15,396 bases of DNA from Chitinophagaceae bacterium. Its GTDB lineage: Bacteria; Bacteroidota; Bacteroidia; Chitinophagales; Chitinophagaceae. Both the position numbers and the translations under genes were made by a program. Position 1 is the stretch's first letter; each line of letters begins with the position of its first letter. The stretch covers positions 1 to 15,396 of the forward strand of contig JAJAZO010000008.1 of the NCBI GenBank assembly GCA_026785745.1, read 5' to 3'. The notes under the pieces are model-generated. The model was not told the origin of the DNA. It saw only the letters and a program-made list of their open reading frames with translations, and ran no database searches. Below are positions 1 to 7,503 of the stretch, piece after piece.

Positions 1-501
1 GCGGTCGCTGTATTTCTGCATGGCTCTTTCGAAGGCCCGCATCAATTTGAACAAAGTGATATTTTGTATTTCTGTGCCCTCACTGTCTTCCTCTCCAATC
101 TGTGATAATTCTTTCTGAATATTTCCTCTCTTTACCATCAGCATCCGCAAGGCTTCCATCTCAGCCATTTGTGCAGAAACTTCTTTGAATCGTTTGTACT
201 CCAGAATTTTATTGATCAATTCCTGGCGGGGATCAATTTCATTGCCTTGTGCATCCAGCTCTTTTCTTGGCAGCAGCATTTTGGCCTTTACCCGCATTAA
301 TGTAGAAATGAACAGGATGAACTCGCTGCTCAATTCAATATTGAGTTCTTCACTTTTGTGAATGTATTCAAGAAAGTCGTTAATAATACCGGTGATAGGA
401 ATATTATAAATATCCAGTTCATCTCTTTCAATAAAGAAAAGAAGCAGGTCAAAAGGACCTTCAAACTGGGGCAATTTTATCTGGTACGATATATTATTCA
501 C
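1..501 (-). CDS. scpA: Segregation and condensation protein A, N-terminal part (cut by window edge)
   Basis: ScpA is the kleisin subunit of the SMC-ScpA-ScpB condensin complex, which compacts and segregates the chromosome. The visible 167 residues open with the family signature: KLPQFEGPFDLLLFFIERDE, then DIYNIPI, the LSSEFILFISTLMRVKAKMLLPR-like region split by a few residues, and DPRQELINKILEYKRFKE. This is the N-terminal domain that contacts the SMC neck; the C-terminal winged helix that binds the SMC cap lies beyond the left edge. No ATG precedes the conserved start, and the best start is the GTG at 501-499, giving a leader of only about seven residues before KLPQFEGPF, which fits the family. 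The upstream mscL has its own terminator between the genes, so scpA is probably transcribed separately. Family assignment is secure; the start codon is an inference. Confidence 0.93.
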   Translation of the reverse strand, partial: MNNISYQIKLPQFEGPFDLLLFFIERDELDIYNIPITGIINDFLEYIHKSEELNIELSSEFILFISTLMRVKAKMLLPRKELDAQGNEIDPRQELINKILEYKRFKEVSAQMAEMEALRMLMVKRGNIQKELSQIGEEDSEGTEIQNITLFKLMRAFERAMQKYSDR

Positions 502-517
502 TGAAACGATTGATAAG

Positions 518-553
518 AAAAAAATAAAGTCCTGTTATTGAAACAGGACTTTA
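518..553 (-). terminator. Intrinsic terminator of mscL
   Basis: A perfect 12-bp stem (525-536 paired with 542-553, arm TAAAGTCCTGTT) with loop ATTGA is followed on the minus strand by seven T residues (518-524). It lies about 50 nt after the mscL stop codon and only 17 nt before the scpA start, so it should separate the two transcripts. On the plus strand no T run follows, so the orientation is clear. Confidence 0.85.
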
Positions 554-561
554 CAAAAGTA
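554..561 (-). promoter_or_regulatory. Candidate -7 promoter element for scpA
   Basis: Minus-strand TACTTTTG matches the Bacteroidota -7 consensus TAnnTTTG exactly. A TTG at the usual -33 spacing is not present, so the match is partial. If used, transcription would start inside the mscL terminator hairpin, leaving a leader of about 45 nt for scpA. Confidence 0.35.
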
Positions 562-602
562 AGGGAAACGAAATGATGGAAAATACTCCCGTTTTCCCCA
601 AA

Positions 603-977
603 TTATTTCTTCAAAGCATCCCTGATCTCACGGAGCAGGATGATATCTTCGGCAGTAGCAGCCTGAGCCGGGGCTTCTTCTTTCTTTTTGTTAGCCTTGT
701 TTACCGCTTTTACTACCAGGAACAAAGCAAAAGCAATAAGCAGGAACATTATTATCGACTGTATAAATTTTCCGTAGGGAAAAATAGTGCCGTTGACAGA
801 ACAACTGAGATAAGAGAAATCGGGTTTACCAACTACCATGCTCACAATAGGCATGATGATGCCATCTACCAACCCTTCAATTACTTTACCAAAGGCACTT
901 CCGATAATTACTGCTACCGCCAGGTCAACTATGTTGCCTCTCATAGCAAACTCTTTAAATTCTTTAAACATTTCCAT
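603..977 (-). CDS. mscL: Large-conductance mechanosensitive channel MscL
   Basis: MscL is a homopentameric inner-membrane channel that opens under membrane tension and releases solutes during hypo-osmotic shock. The 124 residues fit the family (E. coli 136). Visible parts in order: an amphipathic N-terminal helix FKEFKEFAMRGNIVDLAVAV, which runs into TM1 (about 14-44, with the pore-lining AVAVIIGSAFGKVIEGLVDGI), a short external loop with one cysteine (59), TM2 (about 70-92), a charged linker KANKKKEE, and the C-terminal bundle helix TAEDIILLREIRDALKK. The start could be Met1 or Met3; both lie just before the conserved helix. It is expressed on its own or with ppk2 about 100 nt upstream, and is followed by a strong terminator. 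Very secure call. Confidence 0.97.
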   Translation of the reverse strand: MEMFKEFKEFAMRGNIVDLAVAVIIGSAFGKVIEGLVDGIIMPIVSMVVGKPDFSYLSCSVNGTIFPYGKFIQSIIMFLLIAFALFLVVKAVNKANKKKEEAPAQAATAEDIILLREIRDALKK

Positions 978-1077
978 AAAACTGACTTTAGTGTACTAAT
1001 AATAAAAGTGAAAATAATGGTTTTGCCAGCTATGCTGTTTTTTTTCGATGAACCGGCATTTTGTATCTGTCAACGCA

Positions 1078-1824
1078 TCATTTCTTCATGCCGGGAAATT
1101 GCATATCAAGGCTTTTAAGCAAAGCATGTAATTGCGACGCAATAATATTTTCCTTGTACCAATTCTGGTCAGCAGGCACTATTATCCATGCCGGGTTATT
1201 ACAGTTATTAAAACAATCCTCATACATCTGCATATAAATATCCCAGAGCCTGGCTTCTTCAAAATCTTTTTCGTTGTACTTCCACATTTTGGCCGGGTCC
1301 TTCATTCTTTCATTCAGTCGTCCCTGCTGCTCTTCCGGCGAAATATGCAGGTAAAATTTCAGGATATGTGTATGATTATGTTCCTGCAGCAATTTTTCAA
1401 AATCATTAATAGCATTCATTCTTTTGGTAGCGGTTTCATCATCACACCATTTATGTACTCTTGTAACAAGTATATCCTCATAATGCGACCGGTTGAACAC
1501 CTGTATCATTCCTTTTGCCGGGGCATGCTGATGTATGCGCCATAAAAAATCATGTGATAGTTCTTCGGCTGTGGGTGCTTTGTATGACTGCACCGTTACT
1601 CCCTGGGGATTCATATTGCCGAGCACATTTCTTATCACTCCATCTTTTCCGCTGCCATCCATTCCCTGTATCACCACCAGTACAGAATGCTTGCTTTCAG
1701 CAAACAAAAGATTTTGCAATTCATCCAGCTCTTCCAATATTAATGCTGTCTTCTTTTTGGTTTCTGCTTTGTCGAGGTCCTTAGGTGCCCTGGCAGAAAT
1801 TTCGCTTAATTTAATCTGGCTCAT
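1078..1824 (-). CDS. ppk2: Polyphosphate kinase 2, class III (polyP:AMP/ADP phosphotransferase)
   Basis: PPK2 enzymes move phosphate from polyphosphate to nucleotides; class III members can phosphorylate both AMP and ADP. The 248-residue cytosolic protein has the Walker A-type loop GMDGSGKDG (54-62), the segment NPQGVTVQSYKAPTAEELSH with HDFLWRIHQHAPAKG, the Walker B-type motif FNRSHYEDILVTRVH (110-124), and the lid region with RLNERMKDPAKMWKYNEKDF. The FNRSHYED form and the FLWRIH segment are what I associate with class III rather than class I (FFDRSWYNR). The class is inferred from motif memory; the PPK2 family itself is certain. It is divergent from the EamA gene, with about 110 nt between the starts, and mscL follows in the same direction. 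Confidence 0.93.
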   Translation of the reverse strand: MSQIKLSEISARAPKDLDKAETKKKTALILEELDELQNLLFAESKHSVLVVIQGMDGSGKDGVIRNVLGNMNPQGVTVQSYKAPTAEELSHDFLWRIHQHAPAKGMIQVFNRSHYEDILVTRVHKWCDDETATKRMNAINDFEKLLQEHNHTHILKFYLHISPEEQQGRLNERMKDPAKMWKYNEKDFEEARLWDIYMQMYEDCFNNCNNPAWIIVPADQNWYKENIIASQLHALLKSLDMQFPGMKK

Positions 1825-1851
1825 AAATTATTAATTAAAAGAATGATGACG

Positions 1852-1879
1852 CAATATACTACTTCAACCAATCTGGCAA
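1852..1879 (-). promoter_or_regulatory. Possible promoter of ppk2
   Basis: On the minus strand a TTG (1879-1877) is followed after 18 nt by TATATTG (1858-1852), one T short of the Bacteroidota TAnnTTTG element. The distance to the ATG at 1824 is about 28 nt. The match is imperfect and no competing sequence was scored. Confidence 0.25.
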
Positions 1880-1935
1880 ATTGGCAATAAAAAAAAGGAT
1901 TGTCTGATCTCATTTTAAGAACTTTGCCCCTCTTT

Positions 1936-2841
1936 ATGAGTAATAAGTTTATTAGCTGGGCTATTTTCATCATTCTTTGTATCATCTGGGGTAGTTCTTT
2001 TAAACTGATGCATGACAGTCAGCAAGGCTTATCAGCAGCCCAGATAGCAGGACTCCGTATTTTTTCTGCCGGGTTAGTGTTTGTTCCGTTTGCTTTTTTT
2101 CATTTTTCAAAAATTCCGAAAAACAAACTGGGCCTGGTTATTCTCAGTGCTGTATTTGGAAATTTGCTGCCGGCTTTTCTCTTTGCAGAAGCCATTACCA
2201 AACTTGACAGTTCACTGGCAGGCATACTTAATTCTCTTACGCCGATTTGTGTGGTGGTAATTGGCATTTTCTTTTTTAAGGATACAATCAAAAAACAAAA
2301 AATTGCCGGGGTGTTGACAGGTTTCCTGGGATTAGTATTGCTTACTGTTTTGCCGCTGCTATTAGAAAAAAAGGGGATGAGCTTTAATAACCTTAGCTAT
2401 ACGTTGCTGATTGTGCTGGCCACTTTTCTATATGGTATCAATGTAAATATAGTAGGCCATTATTTAAAAGGGATAAATCCAATTCATAATGCTACCGTTT
2501 CGCTGGCTTTTATGACCATTCCAGCCGGCATCGTTCTCTGGCAACAGGGGTTACATCAAATTAATTTTAATGATGTAACTGTCCAAAATTCTGTTTGGAC
2601 TTCCATAGCTCTTGGTATTGGAGGAAGTGCTATTGCAACTGCATTATTTTACATCCTGGTGCAAAGAGCCGGAATTTTATTTGCCTCCCTGGTTACTTAC
2701 GGCATTCCCTTCATTGCTTTGTTTTGGGGATTTATTGACGGAGAAAAAATAACCTGGGTTAAACCACTTTGTCTGGCTATTATACTGCTCGGAGTTTATC
2801 TTGCCAACAGGCCCGATAAAAAAGAAAGCAACACCGTTTGA
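1936..2841 (+). CDS. EamA-family (drug/metabolite transporter superfamily) permease
   Basis: An integral inner-membrane protein of 301 residues with about ten hydrophobic segments arranged as two EamA repeats. The first repeat opens with CIIWGSSFKLMHDSQQGLSA and LRIFSAGLVFVP; the segment AITKLDSSLAGILNSLTPI closes its core, and LFYILVQRAGILFASLVTYGIPFIALFWG is the matching part of repeat two. Members export amino acids, nucleosides or other metabolites; substrate cannot be told from sequence. I prefer the ATG at 1936 over the in-frame TTG at 1900, because the hydrophobic domain starts directly after it and the extra 12 residues look unrelated. ACTTTGCCCC just upstream resembles a -7 element, so the mRNA may be nearly leaderless. 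It stands alone, divergent from ppk2 and convergent with frr. Confidence 0.88.
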   Translation: MSNKFISWAIFIILCIIWGSSFKLMHDSQQGLSAAQIAGLRIFSAGLVFVPFAFFHFSKIPKNKLGLVILSAVFGNLLPAFLFAEAITKLDSSLAGILNSLTPICVVVIGIFFFKDTIKKQKIAGVLTGFLGLVLLTVLPLLLEKKGMSFNNLSYTLLIVLATFLYGINVNIVGHYLKGINPIHNATVSLAFMTIPAGIVLWQQGLHQINFNDVTVQNSVWTSIALGIGGSAIATALFYILVQRAGILFASLVTYGIPFIALFWGFIDGEKITWVKPLCLAIILLGVYLANRPDKKESNTV

Positions 2842-2848
2842 TGTTGCT
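2817..2848 (-). terminator. Probable terminator of frr, inside the 3' end of the EamA gene
   Basis: A 7-bp stem AGCAACA (2827-2833) with TGTTGCT (2842-2848) encloses the EamA stop codon in its loop. On the minus strand it is followed by TTTCTTTTTT (about 2817-2826). It lies 24 nt after the frr stop, so it most likely ends the frr transcript. On the plus strand the following bases are not T-rich enough to act well. Confidence 0.55.
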
Positions 2849-2871
2849 CTTCAGAAAATAGTTTACGGATC

Positions 2872-3435
2872 CTATACAGACATAATCTCTTTTTCTTTTG
2901 ATGCCAGGTGTTTTTCAACAGCAGCCGTGTACTTGTCAGTTACTTGCTGCACTTCGGCTTCCGCATCTTTTGCCGCATCTTCACTTAATCCGTTTTTTTC
3001 CATTTTTTTAATATGCTCGATAGCATCTCTCCGGATAGAACGGATAGACACTTTTGAATGTTCTCCTTCGCCCTGGCATCTTTTTACCATCTCTTTTCTT
3101 CTTTCCTCTGTTAGGGGAGGCAGGAACAAACGGATAAAACTGCCATCGTTCTGTGGATTAATGCCAATATTGGCAGCAATGATGGCTCTTTCAATAGGCT
3201 GGAGCATATTCTTTTCCCAAGGTTGAATACTGAGTGTGCGGGCATCCATAGCACTTATGTTTGCCACCTGATTTATAGGCATAGTGGAGCCATAATAATC
3301 TACCTGTATGCCATCCAGCATCTGGGGATTAGCTTTTCCAGCTCTAATTTTGACCAATTCAGCTTCCAGGTGATTGATTGCTTTACTCATGTGGTCATCG
3401 GCCACTGCAATAATTGATTGAATCTCTTCTGACAT
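2872..3435 (-). CDS. frr: Ribosome recycling factor
   Basis: RRF works with EF-G to split the post-termination ribosome complex so that its subunits can be reused. The 187 residues match the usual length of about 185. Domain I helices flank a small domain II: LEAELVKIRAGKANPQMLDGIQVDYYGS carries the RAGKA..P signature; INQVANISAMDARTLSIQPWE and NDGSFIRLFLPPLTEERRKEMVKRC follow, and VSIRSIRRDAIEHIKKMEKN begins the last helix. The gene ends with TAG, showing that TAG is an ordinary stop codon in this genome. In many bacteria pyrH precedes frr; here the neighbour upstream is a sugar-phosphate transferase with its own terminator, so frr is transcribed alone. Very secure. Confidence 0.97.
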   Translation of the reverse strand: MSEEIQSIIAVADDHMSKAINHLEAELVKIRAGKANPQMLDGIQVDYYGSTMPINQVANISAMDARTLSIQPWEKNMLQPIERAIIAANIGINPQNDGSFIRLFLPPLTEERRKEMVKRCQGEGEHSKVSIRSIRRDAIEHIKKMEKNGLSEDAAKDAEAEVQQVTDKYTAAVEKHLASKEKEIMSV

Positions 3436-3513
3436 AATATTTTTTTTATTTCAAACCAAACCACGGCAGTTCCCGGTTAATTGAACGGTAAATCTACTGA
3501 AACACCTCTATTC

Positions 3514-3542
3514 AAAAAAAATGCCCCGATTATTACCGGGGC
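3514..3542 (-). terminator. Intrinsic terminator of the polyprenyl-phosphate transferase gene
   Basis: A GC-rich 6-bp stem GCCCCG (3523-3528) with CGGGGC (3537-3542) and an 8-nt loop is followed on the minus strand by eight T residues (3514-3521). It lies about 20 nt past the stop codon of the upstream gene and separates it from frr. Confidence 0.9.
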
Positions 3543-3563
3543 TATTAACAAGTTGCAAGGAGA

Positions 3564-4697
3564 TTAATTTTTTTGAGCGGCCTGTGCCTCTTTTGTCAAT
3601 TTTACCACTTTGGAAGTGGTTTTTAACTCTGTCGCTCCATCCATCCGTTTGGCAATAACCATAGTACGGCGGCGGCGGTAATAATATAAGAACCCAAGTC
3701 CCGAAAAAGCAAGGGTCAGCATAATTGACAACATTAAAGTTGTACCAAGGAATCTTCCAAACCATGCCAGCAATATAAATCCAACATTAATACCTACACA
3801 AGTAAGCGAAACAGCTGCATGGCCCAATCCCCTGTCTAATAATAAATGGTGGACATGGTTACGGTCAGGCGTAAAAGGTGATGTGCCGTTTAAAATACGG
3901 ATACTGAATACCCGCAGCGTATCAAGCAAAGGCACAATAAGTACAGAAAACCCGATAGCAACAGATGCAGTAATCGGTATGGCAACAGTGGGCTCATGTG
4001 CCACATTAATAAACTTGATAACAAGAATGGCATTAACAAGTCCGATCATCAACGAACCCGAATCACCCATAAATATTTTAGCAGGGTGATGATTAAATAT
4101 CATAAAAGCTACAAGACTACCTGCCATCGCAAATGATAGCAAGGCATAAGCCTGCATATTGACTGCGAAAAAGTAAGAACCAAAAACCAGCATGCTGAGG
4201 ATACCCAGACTGGCAGCAAGGCCATCTACCCCATCAATCAGGTTAAATGAATTTATAACGACAATAATAGTAAGATAAGATAAGGCAAGACCAACCCCTT
4301 CAGATACCTGCTCAATTCCAAACAGGCCATACATGCTGTCTAACCGGATGCCGCCCAGATGAATCAGAATAGAAGCTGCAATTATCTGCCCGATAAACTT
4401 CTTGGTAGCTGATAAAATCATCAGGTCATCTTTAAGACCCAAAAAGAAAATGACTATCGCCGCCGCAAAAAAGTATTGAAATTCATAATTGAACTGTCCC
4501 TGGATGGACAAAAGGGAAGCTAAAATAAAACCCCCGAAAATACCAACGCCGCCTAAAGAAGCCACCAAACGGGTATGAACTTTACGTTCATCCGGAATAT
4601 CATACAGTTTTTTCTTCTCAGCTATTTGCAATACCACCGGAATAGCCAGAAAGGTGATGATAAATGAAACGGAAGCAGTTAATAAAACGTCAAGCAT
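3564..4697 (-). CDS. WecA/TagO-like undecaprenyl-phosphate sugar-1-phosphate transferase
   Basis: This membrane enzyme of the MraY/WecA superfamily transfers a HexNAc-1-phosphate from a UDP-sugar to undecaprenyl phosphate, the first step in making O-antigen, capsule or other surface glycans. The 377 residues hold about eleven hydrophobic segments. Family motifs are all present: KKLYDIPDERKVH (29-41), the Mg-binding DD at 90-91 followed by ATKK, NSFNLIDGVDGLAA (149-162), FMGDSGSL (209-216), LLDTLRV (257-263) and the WecA-type histidine motif HVHHLLLDRG (281-290), which separates it from MraY. The C-terminus adds an arginine patch RRRR and a basic, likely cytosolic tail of about 40 residues. 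It is a single-gene unit with a perfect TAnnTTTG element upstream and a strong terminator. UDP-GlcNAc is the likely donor, but this is not provable here. Confidence 0.9.
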   Translation of the reverse strand: MLDVLLTASVSFIITFLAIPVVLQIAEKKKLYDIPDERKVHTRLVASLGGVGIFGGFILASLLSIQGQFNYEFQYFFAAAIVIFFLGLKDDLMILSATKKFIGQIIAASILIHLGGIRLDSMYGLFGIEQVSEGVGLALSYLTIIVVINSFNLIDGVDGLAASLGILSMLVFGSYFFAVNMQAYALLSFAMAGSLVAFMIFNHHPAKIFMGDSGSLMIGLVNAILVIKFINVAHEPTVAIPITASVAIGFSVLIVPLLDTLRVFSIRILNGTSPFTPDRNHVHHLLLDRGLGHAAVSLTCVGINVGFILLAWFGRFLGTTLMLSIMLTLAFSGLGFLYYYRRRRTMVIAKRMDGATELKTTSKVVKLTKEAQAAQKN

Positions 4698-4719
4698 CTA
4701 AGCAGCTTTTAAGATGGTA

Positions 4720-4727
4720 CAAAAATA
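4720..4727 (-). promoter_or_regulatory. Candidate -7 promoter element of the WecA-like gene
   Basis: Minus-strand TATTTTTG is an exact TAnnTTTG match 22 nt before the ATG at 4697, leaving a leader of roughly 15 nt. No TTG is found 19 nt upstream, so only the -7 half is supported. Confidence 0.4.
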
Positions 4728-4865
4728 GGCGTTAGCCCCATTAGTTTTCTTTTTATTCTATATATAATTTAGGGTATAGTACATTAATTTTCAGTAAACC
4801 ACAGGATGAGTTGGATTTGTTTCCAGATTGATTAATCCGGAAAGGTTTTGTATTCAAAAAGATTG

Positions 4866-4873
4866 CACTTTTG
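4866..4873 (+). promoter_or_regulatory. Possible -7 element for the transketolase gene
   Basis: CACTTTTG followed by CAGC differs from TAnnTTTG at one base. It lies 59 nt before the ATG at 4933. A TTG at 4848 is 15 nt upstream, closer than the consensus of about 19. The remaining intergenic stretch 4728-4865 is AT-rich and I see no other clear signal in it. Confidence 0.25.
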
Positions 4874-4932
4874 CAGCGAAACCCTTATTTAGGCTGACAA
4901 GATACAAAAAGTTTAAAAAGAACCCATTTTTT

Positions 4933-5766
4933 ATGGCAGAACTAACCGTAATAGCTTCACAAGTACGACGTGACATAGTAAGAATGGTGCATGGTGCCAG
5001 CAGTGGCCACCCCGGTGGTTCATTAGGTTGTGCCGATTTTTTAACGGCGTTATACTTTAAAATAATGAAGCATGACCCTGCATTTGACATGGATGCCAGG
5101 GGTGAAGACGTATTTTTCCTATCCAATGGCCATATATCACCACTGTTTTATTCAGTATTGGCCCGTTCCGGCTATTTTGATATAAAAGAACTGGCGACTT
5201 TTCGTAAAATAAATTCCAGGTTACAAGGACATCCTGCCACTCATGAACATTTGCCTGGTGTTCGTATTGCTTCCGGCTCTTTGGGGCAGGGAATGAGTGT
5301 AGCTCTTGGCGCAGCCTTAGCTAAAAAATTAAACGGAGAAAAAAACCTTGTTTTTTCCCTTCATGGCGATGGCGAACTGGATGAAGGACAAATTTGGGAA
5401 GCCTTAATGTTTGCAGCGCATCATAAAGTGGATAATCTTATTTCTACTATTGACTGGAACGGCCAGCAAATTGACGGCCCTACCGATAAAGTGATGAACC
5501 TGGGAAATATCCGTCAAAAATTTGAAGCTTTTGGCTGGACCACCCTTGAAATGAATGGCAATGATATGGATGATGTGGTGGCAAGACTTGAAAAAGCAAA
5601 ATCATTAACCGGGCTGGGCAAACCTATTGGAATAATGATGCACACTACTATGGGAAAAGGGGTTGACTTTATGGAAGGAACTCATGAATGGCATGGTATA
5701 GCCCCAAATGATGAGCAATTGGCTAAAGCATTGGCGCAGTTGCCAGAAACTATGGGTGACTATTAA
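4933..5766 (+). CDS. Transketolase, N-terminal (TPP pyrophosphate-binding) subunit
   Basis: This is the N-terminal half of a split transketolase, which moves two-carbon units in the non-oxidative pentose phosphate pathway. The 277 residues contain GHPGGSLG (25-32), SNGHISPLFYSVLAR (64-78), GHPATHEHLPGVRIASGSLGQG split around 100-120, and the thiamine pyrophosphate motif HGDGELDEGQIWEA (144-157) with the paired DWNGQQIDG (174-182). The split form with N subunits of about 280 residues is common in Bacteroidota and Firmicutes. The ATG at 4933 is chosen because MAELTVIASQVRRDIV is the family's start; the open frame extends 35 codons further upstream but with unrelated sequence. The C-terminal subunit (pyrimidine-binding and transketolase C domains), usually the next gene, is absent: the following gene is on the other strand. 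It must be encoded elsewhere for activity. Confidence 0.93.
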   Translation: MAELTVIASQVRRDIVRMVHGASSGHPGGSLGCADFLTALYFKIMKHDPAFDMDARGEDVFFLSNGHISPLFYSVLARSGYFDIKELATFRKINSRLQGHPATHEHLPGVRIASGSLGQGMSVALGAALAKKLNGEKNLVFSLHGDGELDEGQIWEALMFAAHHKVDNLISTIDWNGQQIDGPTDKVMNLGNIRQKFEAFGWTTLEMNGNDMDDVVARLEKAKSLTGLGKPIGIMMHTTMGKGVDFMEGTHEWHGIAPNDEQLAKALAQLPETMGDY

Positions 5767-5790
5767 CCCCCTGTACCCTAAAGGGGTTTT
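5765..5790 (+). terminator. Hairpin after the transketolase gene, CCCTAAAGGGG repeat type
   Basis: AACCCC (5765-5770) can pair with GGGGTT (5783-5788), and TTTTATT follows on the plus strand. It begins at the transketolase stop codon and lies just past the end of the convergent permease gene, so it could serve as terminator for the plus strand. Its core is shared with 14583-14601, so it may be a dispersed repeat rather than a dedicated terminator. Confidence 0.5.
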
Positions 5791-7012
5791 ATTCACTTCT
5801 CAAAGAAAATTCCTGTGCTGCCGCCTTTTTGGATGGCAGCCAGGAAGCAATTAGTGCAATGACAAAAACGGTTGCGCCTACCAGCAGAAAATCCATCAAT
5901 CGAAGTTTGACCGGGAAGTAGTCAATTAAGAACGAGCCGCCTGCTAATGGTATTAAATGAAATTGCATTTGCAGCCACGCAATGAGTAGTGCTAGCAACA
6001 TTCCTATACCGCCGCCGAGCAAAGCCAGCAACATTCCCTCACACAAAAAAATACGTTGGATAAATTTTTTATTGCCGCCAAGTGCATGAAGAACACTGAT
6101 GTCTTTTTGTTTTTCCAATACCAGCATCGTTAATGCGCCAATCATATTAAAAGCAGCAACTACCAATATCAGGCAGAGTACTCCATAAATAACCCATCTT
6201 TCCATATTCATCACCGCATATAAGCTCCTGTTCTGTTCGTACTTGTTCTGCACCAGGTATGCATCTCCAAATATTGGCTTTAGTGCTTTTTTTATTTCGT
6301 TCGTTGTTGCAGGGTCTTTTAATGCAATTTCTACAGCCGTATAGTCATTCTCCCCAAGCCTGAGTGATTTTTTTACAAACCCGATATTGGTAATACCATA
6401 TTTATTATCAAAATCCTGTTGAATGCGAAACGCTGCTGAGGAACGGATAGTATCATTACTGATTCCATTCAGTTCATCAAACTGTTCCGTATCAGTTTTG
6501 CGGGGCAGGTGAATTTTTAAGGTAAAAATATTTCTGTCGGCCTGTATGCCTAATGCCCCCTCTACCCCTGCACCAAGTATCAGTTTCGGTACTTCCTCAC
6601 TTCCCAAATCGTATTCGCCGTTTACCAGGTTATCTGCAACACCTGAAACATACCGGTAATTTTCATCTACTCCTTTTAAATAAATAACAGATTGATAATC
6701 GCCGTTTTTCACCAATGCTTTTTCCTCCACCACCAGTGAATAATTTTTGATACCGCTAAGACCCTTAAGTTTTTGTAATTGTTCCGGGGTAATGGTGATT
6801 ATTTTTCCTGAAGCAGGAGAAATCCTTAGATCTGTATAAAAAGAAGAATATAAGGATTTGACGAGTCCTTCAAAGCCATTGAAAACACTCAGCACCAAAA
6901 TTAAAGCGGTAGTACCAATAATAATTGCCACAATACTTATCCATGCAATGATATTAATAACATTGGTGGATTTTTTTGCTTTAAAATATCGCCAGGCAAA
7001 AAGGAAATGCAA
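5789..7012 (-). CDS. LolC/LolE-type ABC transporter permease (FtsX-like)
   Basis: A 407-residue inner-membrane protein with the layout of lipoprotein-releasing permeases: one N-terminal membrane segment (about 20-45, INIIAWISIVAIIIGTTALILVLSVFNGF), a large periplasmic MacB_PCD-like domain (about 46-270), then three membrane segments forming the FtsX domain (about 275-400). LRISPASGKI after NGFEGLVKSLYSSF and the coupling region TMLVLEKQKDISVLHALGG are typical of LolC/LolE, which extract outer-membrane lipoproteins for transfer to LolA. Bacteroidota usually have one such permease acting as a homodimer with a LolD ATPase encoded elsewhere; no ATPase partner is adjacent here. It lies about 100 nt downstream of rbfA on the same strand and may share its transcript. 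The exact substrate is inferred. Confidence 0.87.
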   Translation of the reverse strand: MHFLFAWRYFKAKKSTNVINIIAWISIVAIIIGTTALILVLSVFNGFEGLVKSLYSSFYTDLRISPASGKIITITPEQLQKLKGLSGIKNYSLVVEEKALVKNGDYQSVIYLKGVDENYRYVSGVADNLVNGEYDLGSEEVPKLILGAGVEGALGIQADRNIFTLKIHLPRKTDTEQFDELNGISNDTIRSSAAFRIQQDFDNKYGITNIGFVKKSLRLGENDYTAVEIALKDPATTNEIKKALKPIFGDAYLVQNKYEQNRSLYAVMNMERWVIYGVLCLILVVAAFNMIGALTMLVLEKQKDISVLHALGGNKKFIQRIFLCEGMLLALLGGGIGMLLALLIAWLQMQFHLIPLAGGSFLIDYFPVKLRLMDFLLVGATVFVIALIASWLPSKKAAAQEFSLRSE

Positions 7013-7111
7013 GTTTGAGGTTTGAAAATTAGATAATAGATAACAGTGAAAAGATAAACGTTGTGAGCCCCATAAGATAACCTTGCTCTTTGAAGAGCTA
7101 TTAGTTTTTAT

Positions 7112-7483
7112 CTATTCGCTTTTATCCTTTTTATCTTCTTCAATCTTTTTAAATAGTTCTTCCATTTTAAACACATGATCCAAGGTGTCATCCTGGTAAA
7201 ACCTAAGCACCGGAATGCTGCGAAGCTGGTGCCGGACTTTGGCGGCTAATTCCTTTTTTATTTCATGGTGCCGGTCTGCAATTTTTCCTAAAGCTGCTTT
7301 TACATCCTTTACCTGGAAAAAACTCAGGTAAAACCTCGCCTCCAGCAGATCAGGTGTCACTTTTACTGATGAAATAGACAGCAATCCACCGTCAATCATG
7401 CTCAACCCCAGCCGCTGAAAAATGATATTCATCTCTTCGTTGAGCAGCCCGGCTATTTGTTTCTGTCGCTTACCTTCTTCCAT
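7112..7483 (-). CDS. rbfA: 30S ribosome-binding factor A
   Basis: RbfA binds the 30S subunit and helps in 16S rRNA 5'-end maturation and cold adaptation. The preferred 123-residue form starts at the ATG at 7483 (MEEGKRQKQIAGLLNEEMNI), matching the family's start RxxRxxxxIxxxL. The KH-like domain follows with LLSISSVKVTPDLLEARFYLSF, AALGKIADRHHEIKKELAAKVRHQL and the signature RSIPVLRFYQDDTLDHVFKMEELFKKI, split here by position, near residues 85-115. The open frame runs 35 codons further upstream to 7588, but that stretch is read through the 7504-7540 hairpin repeat and has no family similarity. The gene is divergent from the MsbA-like exporter. The C-terminus ends in an acidic and basic tail EEDKKDKSE. 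Secure call. Confidence 0.93.
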   Translation of the reverse strand: MEEGKRQKQIAGLLNEEMNIIFQRLGLSMIDGGLLSISSVKVTPDLLEARFYLSFFQVKDVKAALGKIADRHHEIKKELAAKVRHQLRSIPVLRFYQDDTLDHVFKMEELFKKIEEDKKDKSE

Positions 7484-7503
7484 AATAATGTCATTATTTG
7501 CTA

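Noticed and set aside
1027..1045. CAGC-TAT-GCTG followed by eight T residues, resembling a plus-strand terminator
   Set aside because: The stem is only 4 bp and no plus-strand gene ends nearby; the flanking genes are both on the minus strand.
7085..7098. Perfect palindrome GCTCTTTGAAGAGC between rbfA and the permease gene
   Set aside because: The stem is short with a tiny loop and no T run follows on the minus strand, so terminator activity is not supported; the two genes may be co-transcribed.
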